Assembly: GCA_016710235.1 (NCBI GenBank)
Contig: JADJLG010000001.1
Location: forward strand, 310,001 to 374,000
Reading direction: 5' to 3'
Length of the DNA stretch: 64,000 bases
Origin: Saprospiraceae bacterium
Lineage (GTDB): Bacteria; Bacteroidota; Bacteroidia; Chitinophagales; Saprospiraceae
A program made the position numbers and the translations under genes. Below are positions 8,195-18,916 of this stretch, in pieces. The notes beneath the pieces were generated by a model. The model saw only the letters and a list, made by a program, of their open reading frames with translations. It was not told the DNA's origin and made no database searches. Position 1 is the first letter of the stretch, and every line of letters starts with the position of its first letter.

Positions 8195-9184
8195 ATGAAA
8201 AAAATTCTTTCAGGTATCCAACCTACAGGGGACATACATCTTGGCAACTATTTTGGTGCTATCGACAATTGGGTCAAGTTGCAAGACAACTACCTTTGTA
8301 CATATGGTGTCGTGGATTATCACTCTATGACTATGCCTTATGACCCTAAGAAACTCAAGGAAAATACCTGGAAAATGGCCTTCCAGATACTCGCCTGTGG
8401 CGTAAAGGTCGAGAATCTTTTCATTCAATCGCTTGTCCCGGAACATACAGAACTGGCTTGGATTCTGGGATGTGTATGCTCGTATGGAGAGCTATCGCGA
8501 ATGACACAGTTCAAAGACAAATCCGAACAACTCAACGACAAAGGCAAGGATTCGGTCATTTCAGCAGGTTTATTTTATTATCCGGTGCTTCAGGCTGCCG
8601 ATATCTTGATCTACCATGCTGACCTGGTACCTGTCGGAAAAGATCAGGAACAACATCTCGAACTCTCGCGCAACATCGCGCAACGATTCAATTTTCTGTA
8701 CAACAAAGAATATTTTCATCATCCCGATCCTCTCTTTACTGAGACGCCAAAAATACTTTCACTCGCAGATCCCACACGAAAAATGAGTAAATCTCTGGGA
8801 GAAAAACATCATATCAATGTCTTCGGCGAAGAAGCTCAGATCCGCAAACAAATACGATCTGCCGTAACGGATGCAGGTGAATCATCAGGAAATGAAATGA
8901 GCGCAGGTGTGAAAAATTTGTTCGAAATCTTGAAGGCTTGCGGTGATCTAAACTCATACAATTCTCTGATCCGGGAATATCACTCACAACCATTGAAGTA
9001 TTCTTCTCTCAAGGAAGCCGTCGCTGAGGCGCTGGTTGCAAAACTTAAACCATTCCACGAGAATTTACAACAAATTCAGGAAAACAAAAAAGACATCAAA
9101 AATCAAATCAAGGCATCATCTGAAAAGATACGCGAGCGTGCCTGGCAGACTGTCAAAGAAGTGCGAGAAATAGCAGGCTTGTAA
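8195..9184 (+). CDS. trpS: Tryptophan--tRNA ligase
   Basis: A class I aminoacyl-tRNA synthetase that charges tRNA-Trp with tryptophan using ATP. The 329-residue protein shows the HIGH-type motif in SGIQPTGDIHLGNY near the start, the tryptophan-binding region around LIYHADLVPVGKDQEQHLEL, and the KMSKS loop as KMSKSLGEKHH. Length is typical of bacterial TrpRS. ATG 8195 gives the conserved MKKILSGIQPTG start. A -7 element at 8163-8170 supports it. The gene stands alone, convergent with the LRR protein gene. Confidence 0.97.
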   Translation: MKKILSGIQPTGDIHLGNYFGAIDNWVKLQDNYLCTYGVVDYHSMTMPYDPKKLKENTWKMAFQILACGVKVENLFIQSLVPEHTELAWILGCVCSYGELSRMTQFKDKSEQLNDKGKDSVISAGLFYYPVLQAADILIYHADLVPVGKDQEQHLELSRNIAQRFNFLYNKEYFHHPDPLFTETPKILSLADPTRKMSKSLGEKHHINVFGEEAQIRKQIRSAVTDAGESSGNEMSAGVKNLFEILKACGDLNSYNSLIREYHSQPLKYSSLKEAVAEALVAKLKPFHENLQQIQENKKDIKNQIKASSEKIRERAWQTVKEVREIAGL

Positions 9185-9243
9185 TCGTCAAATCAGATTA
9201 TTTTCCTGAGCTGCAACCTGGATTTATTTCAGAGCAGGATCTT

Positions 9244-12135
9244 TTATTTTGTAATTACAAATTTTGCTGTCACACCTTGGGATTGGATAAAATAAATTCC
9301 CGGCTGTGTAATAAAAATTTCATTCACAGGAGAATTTTGAGAAAGGATCAACTGCCCGTAACTGTCCACGATCCGGAATGGCACAAAATCATTTTCATAT
9401 GATAATTTGATCAGTCCGGTAGATGGATTCGGATAAACAGAGATGACCGAAGGCAGGTAAATATCTTTGGTTCCCGTAGTCTTTTTCTCAGGATTGATTA
9501 CCAGCAGAGAAACGACATTGGTGATCACTGCAGGATTGCTGTCAAAGTAAATTCCAGCACGATTGTGGATCAATGTATTTACGCGCAAATCTTTCTTCTG
9601 TTGTATAAAAAACTGGACAAATCCGTGACTATTTGTTTCATCTGTTTTTGAATCAACGAGTGCGATCGGTTCAAACACAAAATTCATGGTATTGCCTTCT
9701 ACCTGCAATTTGAAAGGGTGACTGGATAATCCGAGCTGGACGGTTTTAATATCCAGCACACTGGTATCAATGACGTCAGTCACGCGCACCCGGTATGCCG
9801 TATCATTTCCTGTGTTTTGAAACCGGATAATATATTGCAGTTGTTGATTTCTCAACACGCTGGCAATCTCTGCTTTAGAAATGGGTACAGCATATTTTTC
9901 ATTAGGATCAAATGAGCCCCTGATGATCCCGCAGATCATGGTTTGTGTCGGCTTAGAAACACCGCTAAAAATATCTGCGTATGAACTAAATTCATTACCT
10001 GTGCAGTTTTCGATTCCTTCCCAATCTTCAATAATTTGATCACCTGTCAGATCGTCTACAGAAATTGAAATTTGTTGTGCATTATTTTCAGTTAATATAT
10101 CCTGATATGAATTGGCTGCTAAAATAATTGGCACAGAATCCGTTCTGAGAAAATTTTTAAAAATCTCATAGGCTGAAAATATCGGTGTACTGCCATGATT
10201 GAATATTCTGAATCTCACACTGTCCATTTGACAAAATGATTGAATGTAAATATCATGGTCGCTACCTGCAATTACAGGACTGCAGTTGTGATCTGGTGTC
10301 ACATATATTGGGATGCACAATTTTTGTCCAAGAATCATTGAGTCGCATGGTATTTTGAAACTCAATAAAAACTGATTTTCCTGGCCGGGGCCGATATCGC
10401 CCAGCTGTACCCGATACTCACCACCAAAGTTATTGACGAATGGTCTGTTGACAAGCACATTATGTATAAAATCAGGTATCTTGATCGTAGCAAAAACGGA
10501 TTGCGCGGTGGCGTTGCCCTCATTCCTCACTCGGATAGTGACATTGTTGATCTCACACAATCTCATTCTGGAAAGGACTGCCTTCACTGACAGCAACGCA
10601 CAATCTTTTACAGTGCGTTGACCAAAGTCAAAAGTATCTAAGCGAGTATTTGCAGCGCTGATATTGAATTCATGTCTGCCTGAAGCCGGACAAGCCAGCT
10701 GATATAAATATAATGAATCCGGCATCTCCAATACATGGTCACCGTCATTCACAAAAAAAGAATAATAACCTTGTGCGTCAGTAAAAGTAAAATAATTTGT
10801 ATCCAGCGTGACTCGTTTATCAATTAAAGGCCGGCCACCCAGTGCATTGCAATTGATGTTGGGATCTGCAAACACATGTCCTGAGATCGTCCTGCCCATG
10901 ATACAGGAAAAATCAACTCCGGAAAGGTCCAATCTTCTGTTCGCCTTCAGGTCAGGGATAGGAGCAGAAATATTATTTGGACAAAGCCCCAGATAACTAA
11001 GATTGCGGAGTTCTGACATCGTGTACGGCAACGGACCACTGAGTTGATTGTAGGAGACATCCAAATGGAAAAGATTGGGTGAGTATTTTATGCCAAGAGG
11101 CAAATTACCAGTAAGTTGATTATGAGACAGATCAAGTGCAGCAAGACTTCCTCTTGTGAAAATACTTTCAGGTATAGTCCCTGTCAGTTGATTGTACTTC
11201 AAACTCAACTGATACAAACTATTGCTCAGGGGAGGTATTGATCCACTCAAATTGTTATTCCCCAGGTTCAGATTTGTAATCGCCTTTGCCTGAACCAGTT
11301 CTGTTGGGATGGTACCACTTAAATTATTGTGCGAAGCGGAAAAATGTACAAGTTCGCTGAGCTGGCCAAAAGTAGCCGGGATGGATCCTGTCAATTGATT
11401 GAAATCCAAGTACAGGTACTCTAATTTATTCAGTTTGCCAAATTCTGCCGACAATGTGTCACTCAAGTGATTATCTGACAAATCCAGACGCTTGAGAGAT
11501 TCAAGTTTTTTAAAATTCTCTGGTATGATTCCGGTGATATTATTCTTAGTGATCATGAGGACTTCTAAGTATTTGAGATTTCCAATCTCTTCAGGCAGAC
11601 CACCCCATAAATAAATACATTCAGATATTTTGAGAGATGTTAACATAGGCAAGTATCCAAGCTCCAATGGTAGTTCTCCTTCAAAATCATTTTTGCTCAA
11701 ATCCAGAGTTACGAGCGAAGGCAATAGGCCAATAGTCGGCGGAATATATCCATTCAGATGATTTCCAACGAGAACAAGTACTTCAAGCGATTTGAGTCGG
11801 TCCAAAAACTGAGGCAAATTTCCTGTGAGCTTATTGTTGCTCAGGGTTAATATCTGCAATCCTCCCAAATCACAAATGCTTTCAGGCAATGTTCCTGTCA
11901 GTCGATTATTGTTTAATTCTATTCCGCTGACACAACCATTTCCGTTCAGACTAATCCCAAACCAGGTGCTTACAGGGCTGTTGAGATCCCAAGTACGGGT
12001 CCACGCCGGTCCATTCGTATTCTGATACAGCTCCACCAGAATCAATGAATCCCCTACATGAGTACAAGCAATCTGTGCTTTCACTTGAAAGTGGGCAATC
12101 AGAAGCACAATCCAAATCCAAATACTCCTAAACAT
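9244..12135 (-). CDS. Secreted leucine-rich-repeat protein with T9SS sorting domain
   Basis: A 963-residue surface or secreted protein. It has a signal peptide (residues 1-20, ending VKAQ), then about 14 plant-type LRRs (L..L.L..N.LTG.IP, residues about 65-410). An SdrD-B-like or carboxypeptidase-regulatory-like segment follows (SGHVFADPNINCNALG), then a DUF11-like/adhesin beta region with the SFDPNEKYAVP block. The C-terminus from about residue 895 (SVYPNPSTGLIKL...) is a type A T9SS sorting domain ending FVITK. It is therefore predicted to cross the outer membrane by the T9SS, whose regulator PorX is also in this window. Ligand and role are unknown; adhesion or protein binding is an inference from the LRRs. 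Confidence 0.88.
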   Translation of the reverse strand: MFRSIWIWIVLLIAHFQVKAQIACTHVGDSLILVELYQNTNGPAWTRTWDLNSPVSTWFGISLNGNGCVSGIELNNNRLTGTLPESICDLGGLQILTLSNNKLTGNLPQFLDRLKSLEVLVLVGNHLNGYIPPTIGLLPSLVTLDLSKNDFEGELPLELGYLPMLTSLKISECIYLWGGLPEEIGNLKYLEVLMITKNNITGIIPENFKKLESLKRLDLSDNHLSDTLSAEFGKLNKLEYLYLDFNQLTGSIPATFGQLSELVHFSASHNNLSGTIPTELVQAKAITNLNLGNNNLSGSIPPLSNSLYQLSLKYNQLTGTIPESIFTRGSLAALDLSHNQLTGNLPLGIKYSPNLFHLDVSYNQLSGPLPYTMSELRNLSYLGLCPNNISAPIPDLKANRRLDLSGVDFSCIMGRTISGHVFADPNINCNALGGRPLIDKRVTLDTNYFTFTDAQGYYSFFVNDGDHVLEMPDSLYLYQLACPASGRHEFNISAANTRLDTFDFGQRTVKDCALLSVKAVLSRMRLCEINNVTIRVRNEGNATAQSVFATIKIPDFIHNVLVNRPFVNNFGGEYRVQLGDIGPGQENQFLLSFKIPCDSMILGQKLCIPIYVTPDHNCSPVIAGSDHDIYIQSFCQMDSVRFRIFNHGSTPIFSAYEIFKNFLRTDSVPIILAANSYQDILTENNAQQISISVDDLTGDQIIEDWEGIENCTGNEFSSYADIFSGVSKPTQTMICGIIRGSFDPNEKYAVPISKAEIASVLRNQQLQYIIRFQNTGNDTAYRVRVTDVIDTSVLDIKTVQLGLSSHPFKLQVEGNTMNFVFEPIALVDSKTDETNSHGFVQFFIQQKKDLRVNTLIHNRAGIYFDSNPAVITNVVSLLVINPEKKTTGTKDIYLPSVISVYPNPSTGLIKLSYENDFVPFRIVDSYGQLILSQNSPVNEIFITQPGIYFIQSQGVTAKFVITK

Positions 12136-12482
12136 AGTAACACCTTTTGTTGAAATAGAATCCTTAAAACCTGAAATAGCTGCCTAATGTTTATTGAAAA
12201 ATTCTAAAATAGAATCCAAAACTCAGATCCCATGATTCATTCTGTGGCACAATGAACCAAAAATCAATGCGCAATGGATGTCATTTGCAAAGCAAAACTC
12301 ATCTCGCAAATTCCAATTTGGATTGTTCACAATGAATCCATTTGTGACATGAATATCTTTTTCTATTCATAGGCTGCTATTTTCATTTATATTTTTCAAA
12401 AATACTATAATATAAATTTACTTTAACAAAAAATTAAAATGTAATTGATCGACAATTTCAACCTTATAGTTAGTTTTGTAAA
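12136..12482. other. Intergenic region with promoter-like element for the metal cluster
   Basis: A 347-bp divergent spacer between the LRR gene and the metal-efflux cluster, with no gene. TAGTTTTG at 12471-12478 fits the -7 consensus. It lies only four bases before the GTG at 12483, so transcription would begin at or very near the start codon, or a further start downstream is used. No clear operator dyad was found. Confidence 0.4.
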
Positions 12483-12842
12483 GTGAAATCTTTTGCAATC
12501 AGTTTTTTGATATATCTTTTAGGCTTGAGTTTTGTACCATGCCGGGATTTTATTCAAAACTGCAATAATTCTTCCGATTTTTTTCATGTACATCAATTGG
12601 AGGATAATCTTCCTGATGATTCAGAACATGATGGACACGAGCGTCATCCACACAAAGACAATTGCAATCCGCTCTGTAGCTGTAGCTGTTGCGGAACAGC
12701 TGCATTGCTCACAGTATTCAAAAATTTTCACATCAAAATCCAGAGAATTGGTATTGCATTAAAAATGATACCTTACTATAATGAAACTTTATCCAATGAA
12801 TCTGTAGCCAATATCTGGCAGCCTCCTAAATTTTCTGCTTAA
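12483..12842 (+). CDS. DUF6660 family secreted protein, metal-cluster associated
   Basis: A 119-residue protein with a signal peptide (MKSFAISFLIYLLGLSFVPC), a His/Asp-rich stretch (HDGHERHPHKDNC, residues about 49-61) and a Cys cluster (CNPLCSCSCCGTA). This pattern is that of DUF6660 proteins, which in Bacteroidota sit at the head of CusA/CzcA efflux operons. Possible metal binding by the His and Cys residues is an inference; the function is not known. The start codon is GTG. The next gene begins about 145 bases later on the same strand. Confidence 0.75.
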   Translation: MKSFAISFLIYLLGLSFVPCRDFIQNCNNSSDFFHVHQLEDNLPDDSEHDGHERHPHKDNCNPLCSCSCCGTAALLTVFKNFHIKIQRIGIALKMIPYYNETLSNESVANIWQPPKFSA

Positions 12843-12987
12843 TTTATTAGAAAAATTTGTCTCGTTAAATCTTGATTTGTACAAGCTGAAGAGCGCTTCT
12901 ACAAATTGTTCTGCTGCATGATACCACACCATACATGAGTATGTGCTTTGGAGCCTATTCCATTTATCAACATTAAGAAGAAAATTA

Positions 12988-15900
12988 GTGCTAAATCAAA
13001 TTATAAAATTCAGTATAAGCAACAAACTGGTCATAGGTCTGGTGACTTTGTTGCTCATCATTTGGGGCGTTTGGAGCGCCTCGAAATTGCCCATAGACGC
13101 TGTCCCGGATATCACTAACAATCAGGTACAAATCATCACTGTTTGTCCTTCACTCGCAGGTCAGGAAGTAGAACAACTTGTCACTTTTCCCATTGAACAA
13201 AGTATTGCAAATCTTCCTCAGCTTGAAGAGACCAGAAGCATTTCAAGATTTGGACTTTCTGTCATTACTTTAGTTTTTTCTGATGATGTGGACATTTATT
13301 TTGCCCGACAATTGATCCATGAAAAAATAACTGAAGCAAGTGAAAATATCCCAAGAGGAATTGGAACTCCGGAATTGGCTCCCGTCAGTACCGGACTTGG
13401 TGAGGTCTATCAGTACATCATCCATCCCAAAAAAGGGAGTGAATCAAAATACAATGCCAAAGATCTCCGCACCATGCAGGATTGGATTGTAGCACGACAA
13501 TTGAGAGGTACTCCCGGCATTGCTGAGGTAAATAGTTTTGGCGGAGAATTAAAACAATATGAAGTTGCTGTAAACCCAAATCGATTAAAAGCAATGGGTG
13601 TAAGTATTACAGATATTTTTTTGGCTCTGGAACATAATAATCAAAATACGGGTGGTGCTTATATCGATAAAAAACCCAATGCCTATTTTATTCGCGGTGT
13701 TGGATTGTTGACTTCATTGGAAGATGTAAAAAACATTGCCATAAAAAATACAGGTATTCCAATTTTCATCAAAGATGCAGCCGAAGTGAGATTCGGCAGT
13801 GCAACCAGATATGGCGCTTTGACTTACAATGGCGAAGTTGATGCAGTAGGAGGAGTGGTAATGATGTTAAAAGGAGAGAACAGCAATGAACTGGTGAATA
13901 AAATCAAAGAAAAATTACCTACAATACAAAAGTCTCTGCCTGAAGACATCGTAATCGAACCTTACCTGGACAGGACTGTATTGGTAAAAAGTGCCATGAG
14001 TACAGTAGAGAGAAATCTCATTGAAGGTGCACTGATCGTGATCTTTGTTCTGGTACTTTTCTTAGGCAATTTCAGAGCCGGTTTGATTGTAGCATCTGCC
14101 ATTCCGCTTTCGATGTTGTTTGCCTTAGGTCTCATGCATGTATTTAAAGTAAGTGCCAATTTAATGAGTCTGGGTGCCATAGACTTTGGCTTGATAGTAG
14201 ATGGCGCCGTAATCATAGTAGAAGCCACATTGCATCATCTGGGCTTGAGAAAAGATAAAAACATATTGACACAAGAGGAGATGGATACTGAGATTTTTCA
14301 GTCTGCTTCCAAAATCCGCAATAGTGCTGCATTCGGTGAGATCATTATTCTGATTGTATATATTCCTATTCTCAGTTTAGTAGGTATTGAAGGTAAAATG
14401 TTCCGACCTATGGCCCAAACTGTAAGTTTTGCAATTCTTGGAGCACTCTTGCTTTCGATCACATATATCCCAATGATGTGCTCATTATTTCTTTCCAAAA
14501 AGATGAATTACAAACAAAATTTCTCAGACAAAATGATGATTTTTATGTATTCATTTTATCAACCGCTTTTAACAAAGTTGCTAAAAATTAAATATTTACT
14601 TGTAGGAATATTTGCAATTCTTTTTTTCATCAGCTTATATATATTTTCCAAAATGGGCGGAGAATTTATTCCCACATTAAATGAAGGTGACTTTGCGTTT
14701 CACTGCATTCTGCCGCAAGGGAGCTCTCTTAGTCAAAGTATTGAAACTTCAATGCAAGCGAGCAGAATCATTAAAGATTTTGATGAAGTAAAAATGGTTA
14801 TCGGCAAGACAGGCGCAGCGGAAGTTCCTACTGATCCAATGCCTCCTGAAGCAACGGATATGATGATCATATTAAAACCTCCCAAAGAATGGAAGTACAA
14901 TAAATCATACGAAGATTTGGCCGACGAAATGATGGAAAAACTGGAAATAATACCCGGAATATTTTTCGAAAAAAATCAGCCTATCCAGATGAGATTTAAT
15001 GAACTTATGACAGGTATCAGAGAGGATGTAGCTGTGAAAATATTTGGTGAAAATCTGGACAGTTTATTCTTTTATGCCAATCAGGTAAGCCATGTTGTAT
15101 CAAGCGTGTCCGGTGTTACCACGCCCCAGGTAGAAAGGATAACAGGCTTACCACAAATCAATATAGAATATGACAGAGCCAGAATTGCAAACTACGGGCT
15201 CAACATTGAAAATATCAACGATATCGTCAGTACGGCATTTGCAGGAAAAACAGCAGGAGTAGTTTACGAAAATGAAAGAAAATTTGATCTGGTGGTGCGA
15301 CTAGACAGCAACTTTCGAAGCAATATTGACGATGTTGTTCATTTGTTGATTCCAACTCACGGTGGTCATCAAATACCTTTATCCCAGCTGGCTGACGTGA
15401 GCTATAAACTAGGACCTGCACAAATCAGTCGTGAATCCGGAAAGCGGAGAATTGTCATTGGATTTAATGTGAAAGACAGAGATGTGCAAAGTATTGTGGA
15501 AGAAATACATGACAAACTATCAAGCCAAATCAATTTACCCAGCGGCTATTACTTCACATATGGTGGTACATTTGAAAACCTTCAAAAAGCCAGCAATCGA
15601 TTGATGATAGCTGTACCCATTGCTTTATTTCTCATACTTTTTTTGCTCTATTTCACATTTCGCAGTATGAGGCAAACTTTTTTAATTTTTACTGCCATTC
15701 CTATGAGTGCCATAGGTGGTGTTTTTGCATTGCTGATGCGAGGAATGCCTTTTAGCATCAGTGCAGGGATCGGCTTCATTGCATTATTCGGCGTGGCAGT
15801 ACTCAATGGTATCGTGCTCATCAGCACATTCAATACGCTGGAAAAAGAAGGTTGGACAGACCTTATAAAACGCGTTATGGAAGGTACTAAAATCAGATTA

Positions 15901-17343
15901 AGACCGGTACTGATGACTGCCATGGTAGCAAGCTTAGGATTCCTTCCGATGGCTTTGAGTACAGGTGCCGGTGCAGAGGTTCAAAAGCCACTTGCGACCG
16001 TTGTTATTGGCGGCTTAATCACTGCCACTTTTTTGACATTATTTGTATTGCCTGCTTTATACATCATATTCAATTCAAAATTAAATCCACGCTCAAATAT
16101 GAAAATTGCTATCAACAGCATGCTGATTCTATGCATACTGATCTCAGCAAAAACAAATGCACAGACTTTAATCATTAGAAATAGTGATGATGCAATCAAC
16201 ATCGCACTTAAAAATAATCTTAGCCTAAAAGAAAGTTCTCTCCAAGTACAGGCACAACAAGCGTTACAGCGAACTGCCTTTGAACTTCCCAAGCTGGCAT
16301 TGGATGTCCAACTCGGCCAATTCAACAGTAATCAATTTGACAATGCAATATTGTTATCGCAAACCATACCATTTCCAACAGTATTCAAGGCTAAAAAAGA
16401 ATTGCTCAGAGTCCAAACCGAGAGCAAGGAGGTACAGATCCAAATTTCAAAAAATGAGTTGAAAAAAGAGGTAAGAAATTATTACTCCCAAATCGAATTT
16501 TATCAAAACAATCAGACTGTATTATGGGAATTGGATAGCTTGTACAATGAATTTATCCGGGTAGCACAACTCAAATATAAAACCGGAGAAACCAGTAAAA
16601 TAGAATTTTATTCAGCAGAAACCAGAAAAGGTGAAATCAATTTATTGATGTTACAGAATCAGGTATTTCTGGAAAATGCTTACCAACACCTGAAGGTTTT
16701 GCTCAATACTACTGACAGTTTAAATATCATCCATCCATTGATCTATAGTCCAATAGTCATAAACGAGATCTTGGATACAAATTTTATTTCCATTCATCCC
16801 AGCTTGCAAGCATTAGAAAAAGAGTTGTCTGCTTTAAAACAATCTAAAAAAGTTGAGAAAGCTATAGCCATGCCGGATTTTAGTATAGCTTACAACAATC
16901 AATCCATCACAGGTGTACAGACGATCAATAATGAGGAGGTGTACTTTGATGAAAAAGATCACTTCAGTTCGGTCAGTCTGGGAATTAGCATTCCAATCAG
17001 TTATGGTACGAACAAAGCAAAATTGAAGTCTCTCGAATATCAAATTCAAGCCAGGGATGCACATGTAAAACAACAAGAACTTTTACTATCAGCGCAATTA
17101 AAAAACATATTAGTTCAATATAGGCAAGATGTTCTGCAATTTAATTATTATCGGGACCTTGCACTTCCCAAGATCGAAGAAACAGTGAAAGCAGCACAAC
17201 TTGGATACCGTACAGGAGAGATCAGTTATGTAGAATACTTGTACACTCTCCAAACGGCAAAAGACATGCGTTTAAATTACCTGAAAAGCATATTGCAGAT
17301 TAACCAATCTGCAATCGCCTACTTAAATTTAACTAATCAATAA
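12988..17343 (+). CDS. CzcA/CusA-type heavy-metal RND pump fused to a TolC-like outer-membrane factor
   Basis: A 1451-residue inner-membrane proton-driven exporter of divalent or monovalent heavy metals. Residues 1 to about 1030 form a complete HME-RND transporter with two halves, including the PDITNNQVQI motif near the N-terminus and TM4 with acidic proton-relay residues (AIDFGLIVDGAVIIVE). From about residue 1038 a second unit begins with its own signal-peptide-like segment (MKIAINSMLILCILISAKTNAQ) followed by a TolC/OEP domain of about 400 residues. Such fusions are typical of Bacteroidota. GTG 12988 gives the family start (V/MLNQIIKFSISNKL); the frame is open to GTG 12943. It lies in a cluster with the adaptor and a P-type ATPase. 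Confidence 0.92.
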   Translation: MLNQIIKFSISNKLVIGLVTLLLIIWGVWSASKLPIDAVPDITNNQVQIITVCPSLAGQEVEQLVTFPIEQSIANLPQLEETRSISRFGLSVITLVFSDDVDIYFARQLIHEKITEASENIPRGIGTPELAPVSTGLGEVYQYIIHPKKGSESKYNAKDLRTMQDWIVARQLRGTPGIAEVNSFGGELKQYEVAVNPNRLKAMGVSITDIFLALEHNNQNTGGAYIDKKPNAYFIRGVGLLTSLEDVKNIAIKNTGIPIFIKDAAEVRFGSATRYGALTYNGEVDAVGGVVMMLKGENSNELVNKIKEKLPTIQKSLPEDIVIEPYLDRTVLVKSAMSTVERNLIEGALIVIFVLVLFLGNFRAGLIVASAIPLSMLFALGLMHVFKVSANLMSLGAIDFGLIVDGAVIIVEATLHHLGLRKDKNILTQEEMDTEIFQSASKIRNSAAFGEIIILIVYIPILSLVGIEGKMFRPMAQTVSFAILGALLLSITYIPMMCSLFLSKKMNYKQNFSDKMMIFMYSFYQPLLTKLLKIKYLLVGIFAILFFISLYIFSKMGGEFIPTLNEGDFAFHCILPQGSSLSQSIETSMQASRIIKDFDEVKMVIGKTGAAEVPTDPMPPEATDMMIILKPPKEWKYNKSYEDLADEMMEKLEIIPGIFFEKNQPIQMRFNELMTGIREDVAVKIFGENLDSLFFYANQVSHVVSSVSGVTTPQVERITGLPQINIEYDRARIANYGLNIENINDIVSTAFAGKTAGVVYENERKFDLVVRLDSNFRSNIDDVVHLLIPTHGGHQIPLSQLADVSYKLGPAQISRESGKRRIVIGFNVKDRDVQSIVEEIHDKLSSQINLPSGYYFTYGGTFENLQKASNRLMIAVPIALFLILFLLYFTFRSMRQTFLIFTAIPMSAIGGVFALLMRGMPFSISAGIGFIALFGVAVLNGIVLISTFNTLEKEGWTDLIKRVMEGTKIRLRPVLMTAMVASLGFLPMALSTGAGAEVQKPLATVVIGGLITATFLTLFVLPALYIIFNSKLNPRSNMKIAINSMLILCILISAKTNAQTLIIRNSDDAINIALKNNLSLKESSLQVQAQQALQRTAFELPKLALDVQLGQFNSNQFDNAILLSQTIPFPTVFKAKKELLRVQTESKEVQIQISKNELKKEVRNYYSQIEFYQNNQTVLWELDSLYNEFIRVAQLKYKTGETSKIEFYSAETRKGEINLLMLQNQVFLENAYQHLKVLLNTTDSLNIIHPLIYSPIVINEILDTNFISIHPSLQALEKELSALKQSKKVEKAIAMPDFSIAYNNQSITGVQTINNEEVYFDEKDHFSSVSLGISIPISYGTNKAKLKSLEYQIQARDAHVKQQELLLSAQLKNILVQYRQDVLQFNYYRDLALPKIEETVKAAQLGYRTGEISYVEYLYTLQTAKDMRLNYLKSILQINQSAIAYLNLTNQ

Positions 17344-17355
17344 AAACCAAAATTG

Positions 17356-18645
17356 ATGATACTACAATCCGATAAAATATATTTATCCAAGCTTCCGACT
17401 ATTGCTTGTTGCATATTCATAAGTCTAACTTCTTGTCACAATCACAAGGAGGGTGATAATCATTCTCATGGTGAAGAACATGAGACAATAAAAACTGATC
17501 CGGAAGACAATCATGAAGATGAATCATCAACGATCGCTGAACTTTCAGAGGAACAAATCAAAGCAGTCGGTATCAATTTTGGCACTATAGAATCAAAAGA
17601 ACTTACCGCTACTCTCAAAGCTACGGGAGTGCTTAAAGTGCCTAACAATAACAAAGCCAACGCCAGCTCCCTTTACGGTGGCGTAATCCAATCACTACAT
17701 GCGCAGATCGGAACTAAGGTAAAAAAAGGACAAGTACTGGCCACTATTGTAAATCCTCAATTTATCCAACTACAAGAGGAGTACCTTACTATTTTGAGTA
17801 AGATTAACTTAGCTGAACAAGAGTTAGACAGACAAAAAGAATTGGTCGAAGGTCAAGCAGGAGCAAAAAAGAATTTACAAAATATCGAAAGTGAATTGAA
17901 AATTCTCCTGACGCGCAAAGCCGGTCTCCACAAACAACTTGAGCTGATGGGTATCAAGCCCAGTCAAATATCAAACAGTAATTTGAAATCAGCATTGCTT
18001 GTCACCAGCCCAATTCCGGGAACTATCAGCAATGTATTTGCAAAAATCAGAAGTTATATCGACGTCGCCTCACCTGTAGCAGAAATTGTTGACAATAATG
18101 CCCTGCATTTGGATTTAAATGTTTTTGAGAAAGATCTGCCTTTGATTAAAATCGGCCAGACGATTCACTTCACATTGACCAATAATCCATCACAGGAATA
18201 CGACGCTACTGTTTTTAGTATAGGGACCGCCTTTGAAAATGAGAGCAAAACAATTCCAGTGCATTGTGCTGTCAGCGGAAACAAATCAAACTTAATAGAT
18301 GGTATGAACATCACTGCTATGGTAAGCATGAGCAAGAACATAACGACTGCAGTGCCCTCAGATGCCATCGTTGAATCTCAGGGAAAGTTCTATATATTTA
18401 TAGTTACAGACAAAAATGCAGAGACTCACCACGAGGACCATCATATGGATCATCAAACGGAAGAACAGGACCAACATCAGGCGGTCGTGAATTTTGAAAA
18501 AATCGAGGTAGCAAAGGGAATTACAAATATGGGTTACACAGCGATTACTCCTTTCTCTAACTTACCGAAAGATGTAAAAATTGTGACCAAAGGTGCATTT
18601 TTTATCAATGCCAAATTCAATACAGCACCGGGTCATGTTCATTGA
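17356..18645 (+). CDS. Periplasmic adaptor of a heavy-metal RND pump (CzcB/CusB type)
   Basis: A 429-residue membrane-fusion protein linking the RND pump to the outer membrane. It has a lipoprotein signal with lipobox LTSC near residue 31, then a His-rich tract (HNHKEGDNHSHGEEHE), a barrel-sandwich/lipoyl half (VIQSLHAQIGTKVKKGQVLATI), an alpha-helical hairpin and beta-barrel regions. A second His cluster lies late (HHEDHHMDHQTEEQDQHQ). The His tracts suggest zinc, cobalt, cadmium or nickel capture, though the metal is not proved. ATG 17356 lies 12 bases after the pump's stop, so the two are co-transcribed. Confidence 0.92.
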   Translation: MILQSDKIYLSKLPTIACCIFISLTSCHNHKEGDNHSHGEEHETIKTDPEDNHEDESSTIAELSEEQIKAVGINFGTIESKELTATLKATGVLKVPNNNKANASSLYGGVIQSLHAQIGTKVKKGQVLATIVNPQFIQLQEEYLTILSKINLAEQELDRQKELVEGQAGAKKNLQNIESELKILLTRKAGLHKQLELMGIKPSQISNSNLKSALLVTSPIPGTISNVFAKIRSYIDVASPVAEIVDNNALHLDLNVFEKDLPLIKIGQTIHFTLTNNPSQEYDATVFSIGTAFENESKTIPVHCAVSGNKSNLIDGMNITAMVSMSKNITTAVPSDAIVESQGKFYIFIVTDKNAETHHEDHHMDHQTEEQDQHQAVVNFEKIEVAKGITNMGYTAITPFSNLPKDVKIVTKGAFFINAKFNTAPGHVH

Positions 18646-18916
18646 TACAAATAAAAATATCCACCACCTGTTTGGACAAACCAGATACTTTCTTCCACTT
18701 CAAAAAATTAGTAATAATATATCCACAATTCAATCAACTTATTGCTCTCCAAACTATTTTATTAACAGTGTGAAGTCTATTAAATTCAATACCATTTCAT
18801 ATCCCAAAATCAAATTGATTATTAATGGATTAAACCGATTGAGTAAATACTGAGGACGCGAATTATGAAATGATAATGATATATTGCTTAAAACAAAATT
18901 TCCGGCCAACATTAAA

